Source of the DNA: an uncultured Neisseria sp.
GTDB lineage: Bacteria; Pseudomonadota; Gammaproteobacteria; Burkholderiales; Neisseriaceae
Direction of reading: 5' to 3'
DNA: 5,589 bases
NCBI GenBank assembly: GCA_947097615.1
Contig: CAMURX010000118.1
Coordinates: forward strand, 1 to 5,589
Made by a program: the position numbers and the translations under genes
Part shown: positions 1 through 5,099 of the stretch, piece by piece
Layout of the letters: each line of letters starts with the position of its first letter
Numbering within the stretch: the first letter of the stretch is position 1
Notes under the pieces: model-generated
Told to the model about the DNA's origin: nothing
What the model saw: only the letters and a program-made list of their open reading frames with translations
Database searches by the model: none

Positions 1-635
1 AACGAGCCCTGCGAAGCCGAGCGCATGGCACCCACTTTGCCGCCGCCGGTTTTGGCAAACTCTGCGGCACGTTTTTGCGCGTCTTCAGTGGCTTGGGTAA
101 TCAGGTCGCGTTTGATGGTTTCGAGATTGCCGAGCAAGTATTGCGGATTGTCGAACTCGACAAAGTCGTTTTTCGCCCGCAGATTGCGGATGGCGGTTTG
201 TGCGGCTTGGATTTTGTCGAGTTTTTTGGTGTTGACGGTAATGTGGAGGCTGCCGTCGTAGCCGTTGGGTTTGCGTTCGACCACTTCGCCGTCGCTGTTG
301 CGGATTTCTTGATAGACGCGTTCAACCGACGGTAGGCCGATTTGCATTTCGGATTCTTCAAAACCCTGTTTTCTCAAAAAATCTTCCAGCTTTTTGCGCT
401 CCGATGCCAGAGCGTCCAACACGTCCTGATAGCTGTCGCCGTGCAGCGCAACGCCACTGCGCCAGGTTGCGCTGTCGGATTGGAAGTTTTTTTCGGCCAG
501 GCCTTTGACGGTAATCGTGCCGGGCTGGCGGAAGTTTTTAAACTGGATGCCGAGTATGAAGGCAGCGGCCATTAGGCCGGCGGCAAGCAGTGCGCCCAAC
601 AGGGGTAGCGAAGATTGGCGATGGGTATCAGTCAT
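1..635 (-). CDS. SIMPL (DUF541) domain protein, N-terminal 211 codons; continues past the left edge
   Basis: The frame opens with ATG at 635-633 and stays open to base 1 without a stop, so the gene is truncated by the window. The start is supported by AGGAG (646-642), six bases upstream. The product begins with a short polar segment and one hydrophobic helix (about residues 10-30, LLGALLAAGLMAAAFILGI), a membrane anchor or uncleaved signal. A soluble domain follows, starting at TITVKGLAEKNF. That strand, a GxV..HGDSYQDV-like region, an FLRKQGF segment and the closing YLLGNLETIKRDLI / AQKRAAEFAK / VGAMRSASQG block are the usual landmarks of the SIMPL family. This is a widespread periplasmic or envelope family with poorly known biochemistry; the best-known relative is the oxidative-stress protein YggE. 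The gene lies 36 bases after cdsA in the same direction with two DUS between, so co-transcription is plausible. No specific function can be assigned. Confidence 0.85.
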   Translation of the reverse strand, partial: MTDTHRQSSLPLLGALLAAGLMAAAFILGIQFKNFRQPGTITVKGLAEKNFQSDSATWRSGVALHGDSYQDVLDALASERKKLEDFLRKQGFEESEMQIGLPSVERVYQEIRNSDGEVVERKPNGYDGSLHITVNTKKLDKIQAAQTAIRNLRAKNDFVEFDNPQYLLGNLETIKRDLITQATEDAQKRAAEFAKTGGGKVGAMRSASQGS

Positions 636-646
636 AAAACACTCCT

Positions 647-672
647 TTCAGACGGCCTTGTTCAGACGGCCT
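647..672 (-). repeat. Two direct DNA uptake sequences between cdsA and the SIMPL gene
   Basis: Two exact copies of AGGCCGTCTGAA read on the minus strand at 658-647 and 672-661, separated by two bases. They are in the same orientation, so they cannot form a hairpin together and are not a terminator. One end touches the last base of the cdsA stop codon region (672), and the other directly abuts the AGGAG ribosome binding site of the SIMPL gene (646-642). Confidence 0.9.
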
Positions 673-1466
673 CAATACAGCGAAACAAAGGCGGCATATA
701 CGCTCAATACGGCAATCAGGCTGTCGGTGCGATCGAATACGCCGCCGTGGCCGGGCAGCAGATTGCTGCTGTCTTTAATGCCCGCCGCGCGTTTGAGCAG
801 GCTTTCGAGCAGGTCGCCGCACACGCTGACGGCAGCCAGCACCGCACCTGCCGCCATGGTGGCAGGCCACGAGGCGTCAAAGCCGAGCCAGCCCGCCGCG
901 CGGACGGCGCTCAGGTAAAGCAGCACCGCCAGCAGACCGCCAGCCACACCTTCCCAGCTTTTTCCAGGGCTGATGGCGGGCGCGAGCTTGCGTCTGCCGA
1001 AAGCTTTGCCGGAAAAATAAGCGCCGATGTCGGCCAACCACACCAAACCCATCACCGACAGCAGCGGCAGCACGCTTGCGCCGTCTGGGCGCAGGGTCAC
1101 GAGGGCGAACCAAAACGGCATCATCAGCATCCAGCCTGCCGCATAGGCACGCCAGCCGCCTGCCAGTTTCCATTTGTGTTTCAGCCACAGCGGCATCACG
1201 GCCAACCAGAACACCAGCACGGCAAACCAGCCCACGGCGGGCAGCGCCCAGCCGCCCGCAACCGCCAGCAGCATAAACACCGCGCTTGCCAGCAGATAGG
1301 GCGCGCGGTCTTTGCTGTCGATACCGGCCATGCGGGCGTATTCCCACAGGGCAAGCAGGGCGATCAGCGCGGAAAACGCCGCCCACAGGATATCCGAAGC
1401 CCAAAACAGCATGCCCAACATGATGGGCAGCAGAATCAGGGCGGTAATGATGCGTTGTTTCAACAT
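672..1466 (-). CDS. cdsA: Phosphatidate cytidylyltransferase (CDP-diacylglycerol synthase)
   Basis: CdsA is an integral inner-membrane enzyme that converts phosphatidate and CTP into CDP-diacylglycerol, the precursor of phosphatidylglycerol, cardiolipin and phosphatidylserine/ethanolamine. The 264-residue product is rich in hydrophobic helices from its first residues (ITALILLPIMLGMLFWA) onward. It ends with the family signature: S222-LLKR-x3-IKD (to residue 232), then PGHGG (238-242) and DRTD (245-248), whose acidic residues bind the metal. It starts with ATG six bases after the uppS stop. The upstream Shine-Dalgarno match is weak (AGAG within the end of uppS), suggesting translational coupling to uppS. 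The family is normally about 260-290 residues, so the gene is complete. It follows frr and uppS as in many proteobacteria. DgkA, encoded elsewhere in this window, makes its substrate. Confidence 0.96.
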   Translation of the reverse strand: MLKQRIITALILLPIMLGMLFWASDILWAAFSALIALLALWEYARMAGIDSKDRAPYLLASAVFMLLAVAGGWALPAVGWFAVLVFWLAVMPLWLKHKWKLAGGWRAYAAGWMLMMPFWFALVTLRPDGASVLPLLSVMGLVWLADIGAYFSGKAFGRRKLAPAISPGKSWEGVAGGLLAVLLYLSAVRAAGWLGFDASWPATMAAGAVLAAVSVCGDLLESLLKRAAGIKDSSNLLPGHGGVFDRTDSLIAVLSVYAAFVSLY

Positions 1467-1472
1467 ATCGGG

Positions 1473-2219
1473 TTAATTTCTCTGCTGATCCTGCGGCAGC
1501 TGCTCGGACGTGCGTCCGAAGCGGCGCTCGCGGCTTTGGAAGGAGGCTATGGCCGTCTGAAAAGCCTGTTTGTCAAAATCAGGCCACAGCGTGTCGGTGA
1601 AATAAAGTTCGGCATAGGCCATCTGCCACAAAAGGAAATTGCTGATGCGCATTTCACCGCCGGTGCGGATGAACAGATCGGGCTCGGGCGCATCGCCCAG
1701 CATCAGCTCGGCATTGAGGTCGGCCTCCGCAATTTCCTGTTTGCCTGCGGCCAGCAGGCGGTTGGCGGCTTGGAGGATGTCCCAGCGGCCGCCGTAGTCG
1801 GCGGCGATGGTGAGCGTAAGGCCGGTATTGTCCTTTGTGAGGTTTTCGGCGGCCTCGATGCCGACGATGATTTCGGCATTAAAGCGGCTGCGGTCGCCGA
1901 TCACTTTGAGGCGCATATTGTGTTCGTGCATACGCCGAACCTGTTTTTGCAGCGCCTGTAAAAACAGCCCCATCAGAAAGCCGACTTCCTCTTGCGGACG
2001 GCGCCAGTTTTCGGTGGAAAAGGCGAAAACGGTCAGATATTCCACACCCGCCGCCGAGCATTCGGCACACAGATTTTCCAGGGCGTCCAAACCTTTTTTG
2101 TGCCCCATCACGCGGGGCAGGAAACGTTTCTTCGCCCAGCGACCGTTGCCGTCCATAATCACGGCGATGTGGCGGGGAACGCTGCGGTGTTCCGGTATGG
2201 CCTGTGTGCTGCTTTTCAC
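1473..2219 (-). CDS. uppS: Undecaprenyl diphosphate synthase (cis-prenyltransferase)
   Basis: UppS adds eight isopentenyl units to farnesyl diphosphate to make the C55 lipid carrier for peptidoglycan and surface polysaccharides. The 248-residue product has all the family blocks. HIAVIMDGNGRWA (17-29) carries the catalytic Asp23 and the diphosphate-binding GNGRW. MGHKKG comes next, then FSTENWRRP (67-75), and DLFIRTGGEMRISNFLLWQ (181-199) with the isopentenyl-diphosphate-binding arginines and Glu189. The start codon is GTG (2219-2217), not ATG. It is supported by AAGGA six bases upstream and by the usual distance of the MDGNGRW block from the N terminus. The gene begins 45 bases after frr and ends 6 bases before cdsA. 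A DUS core is embedded in frame near the C terminus (1552-1561), where it encodes Phe-Gln-Thr-Ala. Confidence 0.97.
   Translation of the reverse strand: MKSSTQAIPEHRSVPRHIAVIMDGNGRWAKKRFLPRVMGHKKGLDALENLCAECSAAGVEYLTVFAFSTENWRRPQEEVGFLMGLFLQALQKQVRRMHEHNMRLKVIGDRSRFNAEIIVGIEAAENLTKDNTGLTLTIAADYGGRWDILQAANRLLAAGKQEIAEADLNAELMLGDAPEPDLFIRTGGEMRISNFLLWQMAYAELYFTDTLWPDFDKQAFQTAIASFQSRERRFGRTSEQLPQDQQRN
1552..1561 (+). repeat. DUS core inside the uppS coding region
   Basis: GCCGTCTGAA reads on the plus strand; the two preceding bases are TG, so only the 10-base core matches. Read in the uppS frame on the minus strand it supplies the codons for F-Q-T-A in the segment KQAFQTAIAS. It is the only DUS in the window well inside a conserved gene. 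Confidence 0.85.
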
Positions 2220-2252
2220 GGGAAATCCTTGTCGTACGCGGGATGAGCGGCT

Positions 2253-2264
2253 TTCAGACGGCCT
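2253..2264 (-). repeat. DUS between frr and uppS
   Basis: A single exact AGGCCGTCTGAA on the minus strand, starting at the base right after the frr stop codon (TAA at 2267-2265). There is no inverted partner nearby, so no hairpin terminator separates frr from uppS and transcription can continue. Confidence 0.92.
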
Positions 2265-2822
2265 TTACACGGCCATCAGGTCTTCTTCTTTGGCGGCAAG
2301 GATTTTGTCGACCTCGGCGATGTATTTGTCGGTGAGCTTTTGCACCGCCTCTTCGCCGCGACGTGCCTCGTCTTCAGAAATTTCTTTGTCTTTCAGTAGC
2401 TTTTTGATGTGGTCGTTGGCATCGCGGCGCACGTTGCGGATGGAAACGCGGCCTTCTTCGGCTTCGCCTCGCACGACTTTAATCAAATCCTTGCGGCGCT
2501 CTTCGGTGAGCATGGGCATGGGCACGCGGATAAGGTCGCCGACAGAGGCGGGATTCAAGCCCAGATTGGAATCGCGGATGGCCTTTTCGATTTTGGCGGC
2601 CATATTGCTTTCAAAAGGTTTCACGCCGATGGTGCGCGCATCCAGAAGGGTGACGTTGCCGACCTGGCTCACGGGCACCATGCTGCCCCAGTATTCCACT
2701 TCCACTTGGTCGAGCAGGCCGGTATGGGCGCGGCCGGTGCGCACTTTGGCGAGGTTTTCCTTCAATACTTCCAGCGAGCGCTGCATTTTGCTTTCGGCTG
2801 TCTTCTGAATATCGCTAATCAT
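2265..2822 (-). CDS. frr: Ribosome recycling factor
   Basis: RRF works in the cytoplasm with EF-G to split the post-termination ribosome and free mRNA and tRNA. The 185-residue product has the family's typical length and blocks. An N-terminal helix ([18 protein letters not shown]) leads to the hinge segment with RTGRA (28-32). The beta domain holds [23 protein letters not shown] and [13 protein letters not shown], and the C-terminal helix contains [12 protein letters not shown] and [12 protein letters not shown]. It starts with ATG (2822-2820) after an AAAGAG ribosome binding site. In many proteobacteria frr directly follows pyrH. Here the gene upstream is a copper chaperone, cut off by a hairpin terminator, and frr has its own promoter-like sequence. 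It is probably the first gene of an frr-uppS-cdsA transcript. Confidence 0.98.
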   Translation of the reverse strand: MISDIQKTAESKMQRSLEVLKENLAKVRTGRAHTGLLDQVEVEYWGSMVPVSQVGNVTLLDARTIGVKPFESNMAAKIEKAIRDSNLGLNPASVGDLIRVPMPMLTEERRKDLIKVVRGEAEEGRVSIRNVRRDANDHIKKLLKDKEISEDEARRGEEAVQKLTDKYIAEVDKILAAKEEDLMAV

Positions 2823-2863
2823 CTTGTTCTCTTTAACTTTACGGCTGAAAAATGAAAGGCGGG

Positions 2864-2892
2864 ATACTACCTTGCTTTTCCATGTCGGGCAA
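2864..2892 (-). promoter_or_regulatory. Probable sigma70-type promoter of frr-uppS-cdsA
   Basis: On the minus strand a -35 box TTGCCC (2892-2887) is followed by a 17-base spacer and a -10 box TAGTAT (2869-2864). This leaves about 35 bases of leader before the frr ATG. It lies between the DUS terminator of the upstream gene and frr, where a promoter is expected. Spacing and box quality are good, but this is a sequence match only. Confidence 0.6.
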
Positions 2893-2920
2893 GTAAGGAC
2901 AACCCGCTCCCGCCATCACA

Positions 2921-2956
2921 AAAGGCCGTCTGAAAACGGCGTTTCAGACGGCCTTT
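2921..2956 (-). terminator. Rho-independent terminator made of an inverted DUS pair
   Basis: Two full DUS in opposite orientation (2923-2934 and 2943-2954) form a perfect 15-bp stem, AAAGGCCGTCTGAAA against its complement, with a 6-base loop (2936-2941). In the minus-strand transcript it begins 20 bases after the stop codon of the copper chaperone gene, and the stem runs into TTTT. The inverted DUS pair as terminator is well known in Neisseria. Confidence 0.85.
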
Positions 2957-2976
2957 GCGGCTTTCAATGCGGATGT

Positions 2977-3501
2977 TTAGTGGGCATGGCCGTGGTCATG
3001 GTTGTGATCATCGCCGTGGTCATGGCCGCCGTGTGCGCCGGGGCTGCCCGCGTTGGCGCGCACTTCAACCTGCACGGTCTGCTCTTGCGCACCTTTGAAT
3101 TTCAGCGTCAGCGGGAATTTGTCGCCCGGTTTCAACGGTTTTTTCAAACCCATCAGCATGACGTGGTAGCCGCCCGGTTTGAGCGAGGCGATTTCGCCTT
3201 TGGCGATTTTGATGCCGCCTTTCACTTCCTGCATACGCATGCCCATGGCTTTCTGACCAGTTTTCGGGTCGGTCAGCATCGCGTGGATGTGTTCGTGGAT
3301 TTCCACGCTTTTCGCCACGGGGCTGCTGCCGCCGATCAGAGCGATTTCTTTGGGCGTGTCGTTTTCCATATCCATGAAAACGCCGCCGTTTTTCATGCCT
3401 CCCACGGTTTCGCGCGCCCAAGAGTTTTGGATAACCACGCCTTCTGCAAAGGCGGCCTGGCAGAACAGAGTTGCCGCTGCGGCTACAAGTAATTTTTTCA
3501 T
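2977..3501 (-). CDS. Periplasmic copper chaperone, PCu(A)C family, with histidine-rich tail
   Basis: PCu(A)C proteins bind Cu(I) in the periplasm and pass it to cuproenzymes such as haem-copper oxidases. The pathogenic Neisseria homologue was named AccA for its role in supplying copper to the nitrite reductase AniA; that symbol is not used here because it clashes with acetyl-CoA carboxylase. The 174-residue product has a signal peptide (KK, hydrophobic core, cleavage probably after AFA, residue 19). A cupredoxin-like domain follows, starting at NSWARETVGG. Likely copper ligands are His69/His71/His73 in EIHEHIH, Met88/Met90 in MGMRMQEV, and His113 and Met115 in PGGYHVMLMGL. The loop between the histidine and methionine blocks is longer than in short family members. 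The last 18 residues hold eight histidines. The start is ATG with AAGGA seven bases upstream. A DUS terminator follows, so the gene is probably transcribed alone from its own promoter. Confidence 0.93.
   Translation of the reverse strand: MKKLLVAAAATLFCQAAFAEGVVIQNSWARETVGGMKNGGVFMDMENDTPKEIALIGGSSPVAKSVEIHEHIHAMLTDPKTGQKAMGMRMQEVKGGIKIAKGEIASLKPGGYHVMLMGLKKPLKPGDKFPLTLKFKGAQEQTVQVEVRANAGSPGAHGGHDHGDDHNHDHGHAH
2989..3025. repeat. 13-bp direct repeat in the His-rich tail of the copper chaperone
   Basis: GCCGTGGTCATGG occurs at 2989-3001 and again at 3013-3025, a 24-base (eight-codon) period. Both copies read in the same frame and encode the H-D-H-G parts of the tail. Expansion or loss of one unit would keep the frame and change the number of histidines. 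Confidence 0.8.
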
Positions 3502-3570
3502 ACTGCTTTCCTTTCAAAAAACGGTTGTCAAAAGAAGTCGCCAAAACCGAAAGCTCGTGTGGACGACAGG

Positions 3571-3603
3571 CAGACTATAAGTCTGTTATATGGTATCAAT
3601 CAA
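3571..3603 (-). promoter_or_regulatory. Candidate promoter of the copper chaperone with a dyad over the -10 box
   Basis: On the minus strand TTGATT (3603-3598) lies 18 bases from TATAGT (3579-3574), acceptable -35 and -10 boxes some 70 bases upstream of the ATG. The -10 box sits inside a perfect palindrome, CAGACTTATAGTCTG (3585-3571; 6-bp arms, 3-base centre), which could be a repressor or activator site. No regulator is identified. The palindrome is too short and AT-rich to act as the dgkA terminator. Confidence 0.45.
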
Positions 3604-3622
3604 GGGAAAAGTTTGACCCGCC

Positions 3623-4033
3623 TCAAAAAACATTGAAACCGTATTCGCGCCACAACGCAATAAACCACAGCAGCGCCAAAAGCAGCAGTGCGAGAAACTG
3701 CGCCGCCGAGCAGACGTCTTTCGCCCGTTTGGCCAGCGGGTGTTTTTCCAGCGAAGTATGGTCTACCGCCGCTTCCACACCCGTATTGAACAATTCGACA
3801 ATCAGGCACAAAAAAGAAGCCGCCAGCAGCACCATCTGCGTCGTCGGCCCGAAGCGCAGCACGAAGGCCAGCACCACCAACGGCACATTGAGCCACAAAA
3901 GCTGGCGGAAGCCCTGCTCTTCGCAGGCGGCTTTGAAACCGTCGAGCGAATAGCCCCAGGCGTTAATGATGCGGCGCAGGCCGGTTTTGCCTTTGATTTG
4001 TGCGGCGTAGCTGTCGTGGTTGTTTTTTTCCAT
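3623..4033 (-). CDS. dgkA: Diacylglycerol kinase (prokaryotic, integral membrane)
   Basis: DgkA phosphorylates diacylglycerol with ATP to give phosphatidate at the inner membrane, recycling diacylglycerol released during lipopolysaccharide or glycan decoration. The 136-residue product is slightly longer than the roughly 120-residue E. coli enzyme because of an N-terminal extension. It has the family layout: an amphipathic start (GLRRIINAWGYSLDGFKAACEEQGFRQ), three membrane helices (about 46-61, 66-82 and 110-130), and the active-site block E80-LFN-TGVE87-AAVD91 followed by LAKRAKDVCSAA (100-111). By alignment with E. coli, E80, N83, E87, K105 and D106 match the conserved catalytic or metal-binding positions. 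It starts with ATG (4033-4031) after AAAGGG. It lies 79 bases after the SMI1/KNR4 gene. I see no convincing terminator after it, so some readthrough toward the copper chaperone is possible. Confidence 0.95.
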   Translation of the reverse strand: MEKNNHDSYAAQIKGKTGLRRIINAWGYSLDGFKAACEEQGFRQLLWLNVPLVVLAFVLRFGPTTQMVLLAASFLCLIVELFNTGVEAAVDHTSLEKHPLAKRAKDVCSAAQFLALLLLALLWFIALWREYGFNVF

Positions 4034-4076
4034 GGTTTTTCCCTTTTATTAAAAAACGGGTTTGGGAAACGGATGC

Positions 4077-4114
4077 AGGCCGTCTGAAACCGTTTTTTGC
4101 TTTTCAGACGGTCT
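4077..4114 (-). terminator. Imperfect inverted DUS pair after the SMI1/KNR4 gene, possible terminator
   Basis: A full DUS on the plus strand (4077-4088) faces a degenerate copy (AGACCGTCTGAA, minus strand 4114-4103) that overlaps the TAG stop of the SMI1/KNR4 gene. They can form a stem of about 11 bp with one A-C mismatch and a 14-base loop. The minus-strand transcript has no U-run after the stem, so termination would be weak or Rho-aided, and dgkA may be reached from upstream. Confidence 0.5.
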
Positions 4115-4580
4115 ATTCGTCCTCTTCATCATCCCGGTCTTCTTCCTCTATATATTCTCTGATGATGCCGTCGAGCGTGTCCGCTCCGCCGTATTCTTGC
4201 GCAAGGGGCAGGATTTCGCCGCTGTCGTGGGCAAAGAGGAACAATTCGTTGCTGTCCGCACCCAGCAGGATTTTGTCGCCGCTGCCGTTGTCGGCGATGG
4301 CGAGGAAGTGTTCATAATCGGTCAAACCCGCGTCTTGCGCGGCTTGGCGGAACCATTGGCTTTGGGGGATGAGGCCGCCGTCCGGATTGCGGCGGTCGTA
4401 AAATTCCAAACCGAGATAGCACGAACCGAATTCGGAAATAATTTCTTGATACAGAGAGTTGAGACGCAGGTTCAACGTCTGTTCGATTTCGGCGATGTCC
4501 TGCGGCGTGTTCGGCGTGCCTGCGGTCTCGCCCATATCGTTTTCGGCGAAAAAGCGGCGGATAAGTTCGATCAGTTCCAT
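4113..4580 (-). CDS. SMI1/KNR4 (SUKH) family protein
   Basis: This is a soluble 155-residue protein with no signal or membrane segment. The fold is suggested by an N-terminal amphipathic helix and the family core IAEIEQTLNLRLNSLYQEIISEFGSCYLG (29-57), where the acidic ..IE..LN..LP..Y.E.L..F.G pattern is typical. Other supports are the central HFLAIADNGSGDKILLG (91-107) with NGSGD, and LFLFAHDSGEILPLA (113-127), which matches the family's YYWDHExGE strand. SUKH proteins are mostly immunity proteins against polymorphic or contact-dependent toxins, though some have other roles. No toxin gene lies next to it, so immunity cannot be claimed. The C terminus is extremely acidic: 11 of the last 14 residues are Asp or Glu. 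It starts with ATG (4580-4578) and has AAGGA six bases upstream. Confidence 0.8.
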   Translation of the reverse strand: MELIELIRRFFAENDMGETAGTPNTPQDIAEIEQTLNLRLNSLYQEIISEFGSCYLGLEFYDRRNPDGGLIPQSQWFRQAAQDAGLTDYEHFLAIADNGSGDKILLGADSNELFLFAHDSGEILPLAQEYGGADTLDGIIREYIEEEDRDDEEDE

Positions 4581-4608
4581 CTTGCTTCCTTAATTAAATG
4601 GAAATAAC

Positions 4609-4670
4609 AGGCCGTCTGAAAAACGGGAAACGGGATTCGGCTGCATCCAAACTGTGCTTTCAGACGGCCT
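4609..4670. repeat. Inverted DUS pair upstream of the SMI1/KNR4 gene
   Basis: There are exact DUS at 4609-4620 (plus) and 4659-4670 (minus), 38 bases apart. They could pair into a 13-bp stem with a 36-base loop, which contains a tandem AAACGGG repeat (4621-4634). It follows the end of the membrane-protein-like frame (stop at 4677-4675) and precedes the SMI1/KNR4 ribosome binding site. The loop is long for an intrinsic terminator and the U-run is missing, so it is called a repeat only. Confidence 0.8.
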
Positions 4671-4674
4671 CCGT

Positions 4675-4932
4675 TTAACGGAAAAGCTGAAAATACAAAA
4701 ATATGCCTATGATTACCGCGCCGTGGGCGAAGTTGAGGTACAGCAGAAATACCGCCAGCCTGCACACCGCACGGTAATCGCCGTCGGAGCAGGCAAGCTG
4801 CGGCGGTCTGGCGGGATGGTTTTTTTAAAAAGAAAGCGTAGCGATAACACAACCGATAAATATCGAAGACAAAATACATATCCGACGGTCTGCCCGCCGC
4901 TGCGTAAAGGGCGCCATCGGCGCGCAAAGCAT
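4675..4932 (-). pseudogene. Membrane-protein-like frame of 85 codons interrupted by one in-frame TAA
   Basis: I do not recognise this product. The frame starts with ATG (4932-4930), one base after the stop of the upstream 29-codon ORF, and ends with TAA (4677-4675). Codon 36 is TAA (4827-4825), within a T5A7 run. Before it are 35 residues ending in a hydrophobic segment (RRICILSSIFIGCVIATLSF). After it, in the same frame, a hydrophobic C-terminal part reads VCRLAVFLLYLNFAHG then AVIIGIFLYFQLFR. Both halves look like membrane helices, which is unusual for chance frames here. The second half has only a GTG start without a ribosome binding site. It could be a decayed gene, a sequencing error in the homopolymer-rich site, or a genuine 35-residue peptide followed by non-coding DNA. 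Competing minus-strand frames over the region lack membrane-like character and run through the DUS elements. Confidence 0.35.
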
Positions 4933-4933
4933 C

Positions 4934-5023
4934 TCAAACGGTTTGCGAGCGGCTGTTAACCCACAGGGAAAACACCGTCAGGACAATCAGATAAGCCGTT
5001 ATCAGATAAGAAGCGTCAGGCAC
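4934..5023 (-). CDS. Putative 29-residue single-pass membrane peptide
   Basis: This is a short frame beginning with GTG (5023-5021) and ending in TGA (4936-4934). It is preceded by a near-perfect Shine-Dalgarno sequence, GGAGGT, five bases upstream, the best in the window. The peptide begins MPDASYLITAY; residues 6-22 form a continuous hydrophobic segment, followed by a short polar tail (NSRSQTV). This is the shape of small membrane subunits or regulators, such as CcmD-like or CydX-like peptides, but I see no family signature and no partner operon. It lies downstream of gshB behind a DUS hairpin, and the next frame starts one base after its stop, suggesting translational coupling. It is called on the strength of the ribosome binding site and hydrophobicity alone. 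Confidence 0.45.
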   Translation of the reverse strand: MPDASYLITAYLIVLTVFSLWVNSRSQTV

Positions 5024-5052
5024 GGCGTACCTCCGTTGGGCGGTTTCGGTTA

Positions 5053-5082
5053 ATCATACGAAGGCCGTCTGAAAGGTTTCAG
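5053..5082 (-). promoter_or_regulatory. Weak promoter candidate ahead of the small membrane ORF
   Basis: On the minus strand CTGAAA (5082-5077) is 18 bases from TATGAT (5058-5053). The -10 box matches the consensus at five of six positions and the -35 at four. The -35 box lies inside the DUS hairpin after gshB, so terminator and promoter would overlap. This is a sequence match only. Confidence 0.25.
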
Positions 5083-5090
5083 ACGGCCTT
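5061..5090 (-). terminator. Inverted DUS pair after gshB
   Basis: AAGGCCGTCTGAAA (5061-5074) and its exact complement (5077-5090) contain two full DUS (5062-5073 plus, 5078-5089 minus). They can form a GC-rich stem of up to 14 bp with almost no loop; a few A-T pairs must open at the tip. It begins 10 bases after the gshB stop. Only two Us follow in the minus-strand RNA, so termination may be incomplete. Confidence 0.65.
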
Positions 5091-5099
5091 AAAGCCTTT

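Noticed and set aside
101..361. Minus-strand frame of 86 codons inside the SIMPL gene
   Set aside because: It is an off-frame Lys/Thr/Ser-rich shadow; the SIMPL frame is open across the whole interval and has clear family motifs.
615..1961. Long open plus-strand frame (448 codons) opposite cdsA and uppS
   Set aside because: It is antisense to two clearly identified genes, its product is low-complexity and rich in His, Gln, Arg and Ala, and it has no recognisable domain. It reflects GC-rich codon bias of the opposite strand.
1807..2808. Plus-strand frame of 333 codons opposite uppS and frr
   Set aside because: Ser/Arg-rich shadow of conserved minus-strand genes that also crosses the intergenic DUS; no ribosome binding site or domain.
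3505..3550. TTGACA at about 3530 as the -35 box of the copper chaperone gene
   Set aside because: Although the hexamer is perfect, the position 17 bases downstream falls on the ribosome binding site and offers no -10-like sequence.
4571..4927. Minus-strand frame of 118 codons between gshB and the SMI1/KNR4 gene
   Set aside because: It begins with TTG without a Shine-Dalgarno sequence, translates two DUS as protein and runs into the start of the SMI1/KNR4 gene. The alternative frame has far better membrane-like segments.
4713..4937. Minus-strand frame of 74 codons (TTG start) in the same interval
   Set aside because: Arg/Cys-rich composition, no ribosome binding site, and it overlaps the better supported small ORFs.
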